A DNA stretch of 64,000 nucleotides, taken from Leptolyngbya sp. Heron Island J (lineage in GTDB: Bacteria; Cyanobacteriota; Cyanobacteriia; Phormidesmidales; Phormidesmidaceae). Where the stretch lies: the NCBI RefSeq assembly GCF_000482245.1, contig NZ_AWNH01000036.1, forward strand, positions 124,001 to 188,000, written 5' to 3'. The notes under the pieces are model-generated. The model was not told the origin of the DNA and ran no database searches. It saw nothing but the letters and a program-made list of their open reading frames with translations. Positions 17,774-26,700 of this stretch are shown here, piece after piece. A program made the position numbers and the translations under genes. Position 1 is the first letter of the stretch; each line of letters starts with the position of its first letter.

Positions 17774-17814
17774 AAAAAGCCGGGGTCAGACAGTCTGTCT
17801 GGCTCCGGCTTTTT
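17774..17814 (-). terminator. Terminator of the fbp-tal-zwf-opcA series
   Basis: A 19-bp stem with two G-U pairs (17774-17792 and 17796-17814) flanked by A5 and T5 tracts, 36 bp after the opcA stop on the minus strand. It can work in both directions. Confidence 0.85.
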
Positions 17815-17850
17815 CATTTATGTGACAGTTAATCTGCGGTCTCCTCTAGG

Positions 17851-19191
17851 CTAGTTGTTGACAAGATCTAATAGCTTTAAAATCTGAGCCGTCACTGCCA
17901 GGCTTTCTTCAAACAGCACATCTTCACCCCATCGCTGTAGCTGCTGTTCGAGTAACAGGTCAGACCGCTGGTCAGAGATGGCTGTAACTTCTTGAATGTA
18001 ACAAGATTGGGCTCCACCACCCGATTCCATCCGCATACAGCCTGCGGTTTCAGAACACAGAATAGTGCAGCAGTTGGCATCCAGGTTCGTCGACGACATT
18101 CGCAGCCCGGTTAAATCACCCAGGACTTCTCCCACGTCGGCGACTGGGATAGCGGCTAGCTCCACATCAATGGAACGTCCATGTTTGTCTTTGAGGGTGA
18201 TGCGCCGTAGATCGTAGTCGCCACCTTCCAACTGATAGTCTTCAGGTTGCCACTGGAGACGACTGGCGAGCCAACCCAGATAAAGTAGGGCCTGGGCCGC
18301 GTTGCCCTTTTCGTAATCAACACCGACCTGGTCCATTTCCAGCAGTGCCAGGCGTCGCTCAGGCGGATCAAAGGAGGCGGCAGACAGTTCCTGCCATGGT
18401 GCGAGGCGATACCAGTTTAGATCGGCTACATTGGTGCCGCTATCCACCAGCTGATGAATTTTTAGCAGTTCTGATTCAGGATTGCCGTAGTAGCTGGAAT
18501 CTAAAATAATGCAGCTACTCAGCTTGGCCATGGATTGGAACAGCAGTTGTTCAGGGTTTGGTGTTGCTTTCCACCAGACAAACTTGGGCAGATCATCAAT
18601 TACCAATGATTTAACCAGGTTATCGACTCGGTCTAGTGCTTGTTTTGTCCCTCGTAGCGTAATGTACTCGCAGCACACCAACCGGCTACCACTGCTTTTC
18701 TGGATCGGGCAGTAAGCGGATACCTGGGCCGTGACACCGGTATCTTCATCGTCAAAGGTGGGGCAAAGGGTAATGACCCGACAGGGGTTCTGGGCAGCTA
18801 AGGCTTCGTTGAGGCTGAAGCCGCGCAGGTCAGCATTGCTGTAGTGTCGCTGTTCAGGTAGCAAAGCCCGAAATTCTTGGCGCAGACGATTTAGGGTTGC
18901 TTGATCAACCCGATTAGTAATCGGTAGGTCATAGGTTTGTTGAGCTTTTGCGATCGCATTCCTGGTCTCTGGCCCATGCTGCCCATCGATGGGTTTACTG
19001 TAAAAGCCTAGAGCGGCCAGCAGCTGCTGAATCTCTTCAGGCTCATAAATAATCACATTGAACGTGGTTGCCCGCGTCGCTACACCGGAGCCATCACTGG
19101 CATAGTTATGCCATATATCCCGTAGTTCAGCTTCAATGTCATCAACTGAAATATCTTTAGGCTTTTGTAGCGTAAGTAGAGAGGTCACCAT
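17851..19191 (-). CDS. opcA: Glucose-6-phosphate dehydrogenase assembly protein OpcA
   Basis: 446 aa, the size of cyanobacterial OpcA, the allosteric partner that helps activate and oligomerise glucose-6-phosphate dehydrogenase and links it to thioredoxin. Recognisable parts: the N-terminal DIEAELRDIWHNY; a peptidoglycan-binding-like helical module at about 50-110 (IQQLLAALGFYSKPIDGQHGPETRNAI), typical of cyanobacterial forms; then PCRVITLCPTFDDEDTG, DLPKFVWWKATP and ILDSSYYGNPESELL. Several Cys (YCPI, LVCCEY, ANCCTILCSE) could provide redox sensitivity. It is the last gene after zwf, 125 bp downstream across a repeat, and is followed by a strong terminator. Confidence 0.95.
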   Translation of the reverse strand: MVTSLLTLQKPKDISVDDIEAELRDIWHNYASDGSGVATRATTFNVIIYEPEEIQQLLAALGFYSKPIDGQHGPETRNAIAKAQQTYDLPITNRVDQATLNRLRQEFRALLPEQRHYSNADLRGFSLNEALAAQNPCRVITLCPTFDDEDTGVTAQVSAYCPIQKSSGSRLVCCEYITLRGTKQALDRVDNLVKSLVIDDLPKFVWWKATPNPEQLLFQSMAKLSSCIILDSSYYGNPESELLKIHQLVDSGTNVADLNWYRLAPWQELSAASFDPPERRLALLEMDQVGVDYEKGNAAQALLYLGWLASRLQWQPEDYQLEGGDYDLRRITLKDKHGRSIDVELAAIPVADVGEVLGDLTGLRMSSTNLDANCCTILCSETAGCMRMESGGGAQSCYIQEVTAISDQRSDLLLEQQLQRWGEDVLFEESLAVTAQILKLLDLVNN

Positions 19192-19233
19192 AGCTTTACC
19201 GCGCGATTGGATAGTAAGGTCAGGGGGATTGAA

Positions 19234-19318
19234 AGTTATTGGTTATTCGTTCTTAGTGACTAGTTATTGGTTATTCGTTCTTAGTGACTAGTCGTTTCAA
19301 CACGCAGAACCAATAACT
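19234..19318. repeat. 28-bp direct repeat plus inverted copy between zwf and opcA
   Basis: A 28-bp unit starting AGTTATTGGTTATTCG is present twice in perfect tandem (19234-19261 and 19262-19289). An inverted 11-bp part of it (AACCAATAACT, 19308-19318) overlaps the zwf stop codon. The RNA between zwf and opcA can therefore fold into alternative hairpins. Confidence 0.8.
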
Positions 19319-20846
19319 AAAGTCTGCGCCAGCGACGACCGACTTTGTTTAGCAAGAACTCAGCCTCGACCGGTTCCCACGTACCTGCTTCATATAAAGG
19401 AATCTGGGCCGGATCTGCCGGACTATCCCAGGCTTCTAGTACCGGCGTTAATACCCGCCAGGACTCTTCTACCTCATCGCCTCGGGTAAACAGGGTTTGA
19501 TCCCCAAGCATAGCGTCTACCAACAAACGGGCATAGGCATCAGTACTGGGTTTGCCAAAGGCCGCATCATAGCGGAAGTCCATGTCCACAGAGCGTGTCC
19601 GCAAAGAACTACCCGGCGTTTTCACTTCAAACCGCATCGAGATCCCTTCATCAGGCTGAATTCGCAGGGCCAGAATATTATCATTCATCTGCTTTGCTGC
19701 CGACTGAAACATCAGGTGGGGCACCTGCTTGAAGTGTACTGAGATTTCCGATACTTTTTTGGGCATCCGTTTACCCGTACGTAAATAGAAGGGCACCCCT
19801 TGCCAACGCCAGTTATCTACCCGCATTTCAATGGCAGCAAACGTATGGATGGTGGACTTTTCCAGTCCTTCTTCTTCTTCACGATAGCCAGGTACCGCCT
19901 TACCCTTCATCCAACCGTTGGTATATTGCCCTCTTACAACACATTGGTCCAAATTCAGGGGGTCTGCCAGCCGTGTCGCCTGCAGTACCTTAACTTTTTC
20001 ATCTCGTACGCTAGAGGCCTCTAGAGAATTGGGTGGCTCCATGGCCGTTAGACAAAATAGCTGCATCAGATGGTTTTGCACCATGTCCCGCAGGGCTCCA
20101 GCGGTTTCATAGTAACCAGCTCGACCTTCTAAACCGACCGTCTCTGCCACCGTGATCTGGACGTGGTCTACAAACTGACGATTCCACAACGGCTCAAAAA
20201 TGGCATTAGCAAATCGAAATACCAGCAGGTTCTGAACGGTTTCTTTACCCAGATAGTGATCAATGCGATAAACCTGCTGTTCCGGAACAGCAGCGCGCAC
20301 CTTTTGGTTCAAAGCCTGGGCTGAGGCTAAGTCACGGCCAAAGGGCTTTTCAATAATTAAGCGCTGTTTGGTTGGATCGGCCAGCATACCCGCCGCTCCC
20401 AGCTGCTGGGTGGCCTCAGCAAAAAAGCGCGGTGCCACCGATAGATAAAACAGCCGATTTCCTCGCGTATAGCGTTTCTCGTCTAACTCGGATAAAAAGG
20501 CTTTGAGCTTCTGGTAGCTTTCCGGTTGATCAATATTGCCCGGACAGTAAAACAACCCAGACGAAAAGTTCTCCCACAGCATCTGGTTATTGATACCGCC
20601 GCCGTAGTCTTCAATTCCTTGCTTCAGATGCTCCCGAAAGAATTCATGACTCCACTCCCGGCGAGACACCCCCACAATGGTTAGCTCCGGAGGCAGTCGC
20701 CGCTCCTGACGCATTTTATACAGGGAGGGCACCAGCTTACGCTGGGTTAGATCCCCGGATGCGCCAAAGATCACTAAGATCTGGGGCTCAGGAATACGAT
20801 CTTGTTGGAGACCAACGCGTAGGGGATTTTCGAGGAGAGAAACCAT
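19317..20846 (-). CDS. zwf: Glucose-6-phosphate 1-dehydrogenase
   Basis: First enzyme of the oxidative pentose phosphate pathway (glucose 6-phosphate to 6-phosphogluconolactone, NADP-dependent). The nucleotide-binding motif is [12 protein letters not shown]. The active site is [21 protein letters not shown], with the catalytic His in DHYLGKE, and FIRTGKRM-like [12 protein letters not shown] follows. I chose the ATG giving [12 protein letters not shown] (509 aa) because AGGAG precedes it by 8 nt; the longer frame to 20921 runs through an interspersed repeat. In cyanobacteria the enzyme is redox-controlled by thioredoxin through OpcA. It follows tal with 99 bp between and precedes opcA. Confidence 0.97.
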   Translation of the reverse strand: MVSLLENPLRVGLQQDRIPEPQILVIFGASGDLTQRKLVPSLYKMRQERRLPPELTIVGVSRREWSHEFFREHLKQGIEDYGGGINNQMLWENFSSGLFYCPGNIDQPESYQKLKAFLSELDEKRYTRGNRLFYLSVAPRFFAEATQQLGAAGMLADPTKQRLIIEKPFGRDLASAQALNQKVRAAVPEQQVYRIDHYLGKETVQNLLVFRFANAIFEPLWNRQFVDHVQITVAETVGLEGRAGYYETAGALRDMVQNHLMQLFCLTAMEPPNSLEASSVRDEKVKVLQATRLADPLNLDQCVVRGQYTNGWMKGKAVPGYREEEEGLEKSTIHTFAAIEMRVDNWRWQGVPFYLRTGKRMPKKVSEISVHFKQVPHLMFQSAAKQMNDNILALRIQPDEGISMRFEVKTPGSSLRTRSVDMDFRYDAAFGKPSTDAYARLLVDAMLGDQTLFTRGDEVEESWRVLTPVLEAWDSPADPAQIPLYEAGTWEPVEAEFLLNKVGRRWRRL

Positions 20847-20873
20847 GTGGGGGAATAGGGAGAATGAAAAACG

Positions 20874-20937
20874 GTAGGGGCACCCACAAAGGGTGCCTGA
20901 GATAGAGAACTGGGCACCCACAAGGGGATGCCCCTAC
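20874..20937. repeat. Interspersed GTAGGGGCACCC-type inverted repeat between tal and zwf
   Basis: GTAGGGGCA at 20874-20882 pairs with TGCCCCTAC at 20929-20937. Inside are two copies of GGGCACCCACAA-like sequence in direct and inverted orientation. It resembles a short repeat scattered in many cyanobacterial genomes. Confidence 0.7.
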
Positions 20938-20945
20938 GTTTGTTG

Positions 20946-22085
20946 TTACGCGGGTGACAGTTGTTTAACCTTCATCACTAGCGAATCCATCAGCTGGTCA
21001 AAAGGCTTGATAAATTTGTCGATGCCCTCGGCTAGTAGCTCGTCCATCACCTGGTCAAGGTCAATGCCAACGGTAGGCAGGGTCTCAAGCACAGCATAGG
21101 CTTGATCTACATCGGTTTCAATACGGCTGGTGACGCTGCAGTGGTCGGCACAGGCTTCAATGGTCTGGGGTGGCAGTGTATTGACGGTATCAGGGCCAAT
21201 CAGCTCATCGACGTACATAACGTCGCTGTAGGCTGGATTTTTGGTGCTAGTGCTGGCCCACAATAGACGCTGCACCTTGGCTCCGTTGGCAACCAGGGTC
21301 TGCCAGCGATCGCTTTGGATGATCTTTTTGTATTCTTGGTAGGCGAGTTTGGCATTGGCGATCGCAACCTTACCTTTTAACCCAGCAATCTGATCCCGCT
21401 TATTCTGGTCAGACTCAGCCAGCTGATCCAGGGTGTCATCCACCTTGCTGTCAATCCGGCTCAAAAAGAAACTGGCCACCGATGCGAGCGAGCTGATATC
21501 GTTACCATCAGCCAAACGGCCTTCCAAACCGCGAATGTAGGCCCAGGCGGTATCAATATAGCTCTGAACTGAGAACAGCAGTGTTACATTGACGTTGATC
21601 CCATCGCGGATAGTCTGTTCAACGGCCTTTAGTCCCTCGGGTGTACCGGGGATCTTAATCATCAGATTGGGCCGACCGATAGCAGCGGCATAGCGGCGGG
21701 CTTCCTTCAGCGTACCCTCTGCATCGTGAGCCAGGTTGGGGGGCACTTCCAGGCTGACATAGCCATCCAACCCATTGGTGGATTCATAGATGGGCTTAAG
21801 TACATCACAGGCGCGACGAATATCGTCAAAAACCAGTGACTCATAGATTTGATCAACGGACTGACCCGCCCGGACACCGGCTTCAATCTCCTGGTCGTAA
21901 ATCTGATTACCTGCGATCGCTTTTTCAAAAATGGCTGGGTTAGACGTGATCCCATGCACATCCCGACTATCAATCAGCTGAACCAGCTCGCCTGAAACCA
22001 GCAAATCTCGGCTCAGATTGTCCATCCAAACACTCTGACCATAGTCCTTCAAATGTAAAATTGGGCTGTCATTTACCGTAGTCAT
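20946..22085 (-). CDS. tal: Transaldolase
   Basis: 379 aa, fits the longer class of bacterial transaldolase. Motifs: GITSNPAIFEKAIAG (substrate loop), the Schiff-base lysine K144 in LMIKIPGTPEGLKA, and GINVNVTLLFSVQSYI. It transfers dihydroxyacetone units between sedoheptulose 7-phosphate and glyceraldehyde 3-phosphate, linking the pentose phosphate pathway to glycolysis. It lies between fbp (96 bp upstream) and zwf on the same strand, as expected for the cyanobacterial sugar-phosphate catabolic cluster. Confidence 0.96.
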   Translation of the reverse strand: MTTVNDSPILHLKDYGQSVWMDNLSRDLLVSGELVQLIDSRDVHGITSNPAIFEKAIAGNQIYDQEIEAGVRAGQSVDQIYESLVFDDIRRACDVLKPIYESTNGLDGYVSLEVPPNLAHDAEGTLKEARRYAAAIGRPNLMIKIPGTPEGLKAVEQTIRDGINVNVTLLFSVQSYIDTAWAYIRGLEGRLADGNDISSLASVASFFLSRIDSKVDDTLDQLAESDQNKRDQIAGLKGKVAIANAKLAYQEYKKIIQSDRWQTLVANGAKVQRLLWASTSTKNPAYSDVMYVDELIGPDTVNTLPPQTIEACADHCSVTSRIETDVDQAYAVLETLPTVGIDLDQVMDELLAEGIDKFIKPFDQLMDSLVMKVKQLSPA

Positions 22086-22181
22086 GGGTGAGTTAATCCT
22101 ATGTAATTTATCCGTTTAATCTGTCTCAGATCGCTTTAACCAATGCGACCAGCACCGTCGGAAATACGTTTTCCACCGGTC

Positions 22182-23243
22182 CTAACCAACAACGGCGATC
22201 TCAGCTTCACGCTCGCGAAACCGATCTTGAATAAACGATTCCACTAAGGCCACATCTTCTGTACTGCCCAGTACCAAAGGTGTACGCATGTGTAGCCGAT
22301 CAGGAGACACATCTAAAACTTCCTGAGTACCGGTCGAAGCGCGTCCCCCGGCCTGCTCTGCCAAAAAGGCTAAAGGTGATGACTCATACAGCAAGCGCAG
22401 TTTACCCTCAGGGTTTTTAACGGTGCCTGGATATAAAAACACACCGCCCTGGGTCAAAATACGGTGAAAATCTCCTACTAAAGCGCCACTATAGCGAGCT
22501 GAGTAGCCTTCATGACGATGCACGTACCGAATATAGTCTCGAATAGAGTCATCCCACTGCCAAAAGTTACCTTCATTTACACTGTAAACAGGGCCATGGG
22601 CTGGGATTTTAATGTTCTCTTCCGAAAGGATAAATTCTCCCAGGCTGGGATCAAGGGTAAATGCATGAACGCCGTTACCAATGGTATACACCAGAACAGT
22701 ACTGGGACCATAGAGAATATAGCCTGCTGCTAACTGCTCTCGACCCGGTTGCAGCAAGTCTTGCCCAGTTTGTCCTTCATCATTTCCCCGTTGTTGGCGG
22801 ATAGCAAAAATTGAACCAACATTGAGATTAATATCTACATTTGAAGAACCATCAATGGGATCATAGAGCAACGTGTACCGACCAATTGGACAATTTTCTG
22901 GGATATAAAACGGGGCTTCCATCTCTTCAGACGCTAAGCGACAGACCAAACCGCTTTGCTTAAAGACAGAAATAAAAACGTCGTTGGCATAGACGTCCAT
23001 TTTCTTGACCGATTCCCCCTGCACATTTTCGCGTCCGGTAAACCCGAGGGCATCTTCTACCAAACCGGCCCGTGATAAATGTCTAGAAATTAGCTTGCCA
23101 GCTAAGGCAATACGATTCATTAAAGCGCTTAGATCTTGAGCATCTGGCCCAAAACTTTGCAGCTGCTGTAATATATGGCGCGACAGCGTCATTGAGTCAC
23201 GATCTAACGTGGCCTCGTGGGATGGTTGATAAGTTTCAACCAT
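22182..23243 (-). CDS. fbp: Fructose-1,6-bisphosphatase class I
   Basis: 353 aa from the ATG preceded by GGAGG at 5 nt; a further in-frame Met 16 codons upstream is less likely. The metal-binding site [20 protein letters not shown] is diagnostic, together with EEMEAPF and the C-terminal [13 protein letters not shown] and LVLGSTEDV. It hydrolyses fructose 1,6-bisphosphate to fructose 6-phosphate for gluconeogenesis and the Calvin cycle; cyanobacteria usually also have a bifunctional F/SBPase elsewhere. First gene of the fbp-tal-zwf-opcA series. Confidence 0.97.
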   Translation of the reverse strand: MVETYQPSHEATLDRDSMTLSRHILQQLQSFGPDAQDLSALMNRIALAGKLISRHLSRAGLVEDALGFTGRENVQGESVKKMDVYANDVFISVFKQSGLVCRLASEEMEAPFYIPENCPIGRYTLLYDPIDGSSNVDINLNVGSIFAIRQQRGNDEGQTGQDLLQPGREQLAAGYILYGPSTVLVYTIGNGVHAFTLDPSLGEFILSEENIKIPAHGPVYSVNEGNFWQWDDSIRDYIRYVHRHEGYSARYSGALVGDFHRILTQGGVFLYPGTVKNPEGKLRLLYESSPLAFLAEQAGGRASTGTQEVLDVSPDRLHMRTPLVLGSTEDVALVESFIQDRFREREAEIAVVG

Positions 23244-23737
23244 AAAACCTCCATTACCTCTATCAACAAACTGAGGCGAGCGAGGAAGCATCTAGACAGA
23301 TACTCCTACTGCCATGTTAGGAACCCGATCTGAGAAATGAAAAAAATTTTTAGATCAGTTACAGAAACATCCCTAAATCCATAATCTGAATCAATTAGTG
23401 AAGTTTAAACCAGATTAATAAGAACAGATGAGTTTAGGCTGAGCCATATTTTATCTGTCTTAAGCATTTATCCTACAGGCCGATGTTTCTATGACCAAAA
23501 ATAAGTGAATTTACCTAGAAACCATGAGGCTCACCTAAAAACACCTATCTCCACCTAACCCCTATTATAAATCTTGTTACTGCCGTCAGTATTTGCACAG
23601 CTTCAGCTATCAGGGAGTTGTCCAACAAAAACCCGTGTCATTAGGGTTACATTTCAATCATAAGTTAGCTGTGATTAAAAAGGGAAAGTTGTGACTATTG
23701 CAACTTGACTGCGTTCGGCATTAGCATTTTCAACATT
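23244..23737. other. Divergent promoter region between fbp and the haemagglutinin/CHAT gene
   Basis: About 490 bp of A+T-rich DNA without a gene. It must hold both promoters; no operator with clear symmetry was recognised. Confidence 0.45.
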
Positions 23738-26700
23738 ATGGGCCACTCAGGATGGCAACGGCTAAATACTCTGCAGCTAGCAGGTTGCTTAGGTATTTTT
23801 GCTCTGGGGATTGCACCTGCCTGGGGACAAATAACACCGACAGGAGCGACATCAACGACTACAAAAGGTTTTCAGATTCAGGTCACCGATGGTATTCAGT
23901 CAACAGATGAAATCAATCTCTTTCATCAGTTTGAAAACTTTAATGTGCAGCCTGACCAAACAGTCATATTTATGGCTTCAGACCCAGTTCAAAATATTTT
24001 GGGTCAAGTTACAGGTGGGCAAGCATCGATCATTGATGGTGGATTAGCTGTATCCAACAATGCTAACTTGTGGTTACTAAACTCCGCTGGCATCCTGTTT
24101 GGACCCGATGCCCATCTTAATTTGCAGGGAGATTTTACGGCGGCCACGGCTGACGCCATCGGATTTGAGCAAGGCTGGCTAGCAGATGGAGCAAACTATC
24201 AAGCGTTGGTCGGTGCGCCCCAAAGTCTCGCATTTATCTCTAGCCCCGCCCATCTGGTTAATCTGGGAGACTTACAGGTAGACCCTGGCCAGCGTTTAAG
24301 TTTACTAGGCGGCAGCGTCATTAATGCGGGCACCTTAGTGGCTCCTGCCGGCACAATTACTGTTGCTGCGGTGGCAGACAACAGTCGGGTACAGCTAAGT
24401 TTAACCAACCAGATACTAACCTTAGATCTTGAGCCCTGGACCACAAGCGGTTGGGAGACTGACATAACACCCGTGAGCTTGCCTGCTCTGCTCACAGGTA
24501 GCCGCTTTGCAGATGCCAACACGCTTATCCTTGAAACAGACGGTACAGTACGGCTCACCCAAACCGAGACGATTACCCCTGCCGCAGGTCATGTGGCCAT
24601 TACTGGCACTATCAACAGTGCTGGAGATCAGGGTGGACAGATCGCGATTTTAGGAGACCAAACCTCACTTGTTAATGCAGACATCAGGGCTGACGGCATT
24701 AATCAAGGGGGGCAAATTTATGTTGGGGGCAACTACCAGGGCAGAGGTCCACTGCCCAACGCCAGCCAGACGAGGGTGAACTCAGGCTCTGAACTCAGCG
24801 CTAATGCCCTACAGCAAGGTAACGGTGGCCAGATTATTGTTTGGGCCGATGATGTGACTCATTTTAGCGGCAGTGCCTACGCCGAAGGGGGGAGCCTCAA
24901 TGGTAACGGCGGCTTGATCGAGATTTCTGGTAAATCCCACCTGGGGTTTGATGGTCAGTTCTCCCTGAGTGCCCCTCAAGGAGAGTCAGGCTCCATCTTA
25001 TTTGACCCTGATAATATTCGCATTGTCAGTGATGGTACCCCGGCAGAAGTTGCAACAGAATCGCTTTTACTCCCTGATATTAGCGCTATTGATAACGATT
25101 TCGGCACGCTCACCCTCCATGCCAATACCTTAGAAAGCTGGGACGGTGATGACAACATCATCTTCCAGGCTAATACCAATATTGAGATTGATTTGGGTGG
25201 TAATAACGAACTGACATTTCAACCGGGCACGGGCTCCATCACCTTTATCGCCGATGCCAATAACAACTTTATTGGTAGCTTTTTTATGAGCGGTGCTGAT
25301 GATTTGCTGAAAACATCAGGACGAGATATCAATATATCTGGAACAACCATTACCCTCCAGTCCATTGACGCTGATTCGGCAACGGGAGCAGGTGATGTCA
25401 ATCTTACAGCTCCGCTGCTAACCTCCATCGCAGGTAGTTTGAATGCTGAAAATATCACAGTCAGAAGCAATGAACTCAATCTTAATGGAGGTAATAATTC
25501 GATTATTGGCACAACGCTATCCATTGAACCGGATAACCCAGCAACAGCAATTAACCTAGGACCGGGTACCAACACGCTATTTGACTTAGACCTATTAGAA
25601 ACAGATATCTCGGCCCTCAAAGATGGATTTACCCATATTGCCATTGGGCGTTCTGATGGTACGGGGACCATTACCCTCCACGATTCTGTTACCGATAGAG
25701 GGGCAACACCGTTTCAAGATCCCGTGAATATTCTGGGTGCAAACAGTCTGAGGGGACCTGAGCAGGTCACTGACTGGACCGTAACAGCAAATAATCAGGG
25801 CAATCTAGATCGTCTTTTTAGTAACGGTCTGAGTTTTGAAAATGTTGACTCAATTGTTGTCAGCAATGGCACTAACGATACCCTCCAGGGTGCTGATGGG
25901 GATGATATAGCCACGTTCTCAGGGGTTGATGCGGGCACGTTTAACGGCATTAATTTTGCGGGTATTCAAACAATTAATGGGGCAGGAGGTAATGACCAGT
26001 TTATTTTTGGTAATGGCGCGGTTATTAACGGTAGCCTGGATGGTGGCACTGGCAACAATACCCTAGACTACAGTGCCTACATCACCGATATTACTATCGA
26101 CTTAGCCACAGGCAGCGCGCCAGGAACTGGAGGCATTAGCAATATTCACCATGTGATTGCCGGTAGTGGTGCCAACACGCTGCAAGGAACCGCTGCTAAC
26201 GATGTGGTCACTCTAACTGATGTGGGTGCTGGCATCCTGAATGGCACGGCATTTGAAGGGTTTGAAACAATTTTACCGGGAGATGGGGACGATCGTTTTA
26301 TTGTTAATGGTGGCACATGGACTAATTTGGATGGCGGTGCTGGGACTGATACGCTGGACTATAGTGCTAGTGCCGTAGGAGTGACTATTGATGTTGAAAA
26401 TCAGACGGCCAACAATGTTGCTGGTTTTGTTAGTATAGAAGACTTCTGGGGTGGCAATGGGGCTGATATACTACTGGGGACTAGTGGAAATGATGCGATC
26501 GCAATTACTGGAAATAACACCGGCACCTTAAGCAACAAGACATTTGCCAACATTGAAACGGTAGACGCCAGAGCTGGCAACGACACATTTAGCTTAAATA
26601 ATGGCGCATCAGTCACTGGCACCCTGATCGGTGGTGATGGTTTTGATACTGTTGACTACAGTACCTATACCAGTGATATTACTGTTGATCTACAAACTAA

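Noticed and set aside
17612-17854. Plus-strand 80-aa frame before opcA
   Set aside because: It runs straight through the bidirectional terminator, has no ribosome-binding site and does not resemble a protein.
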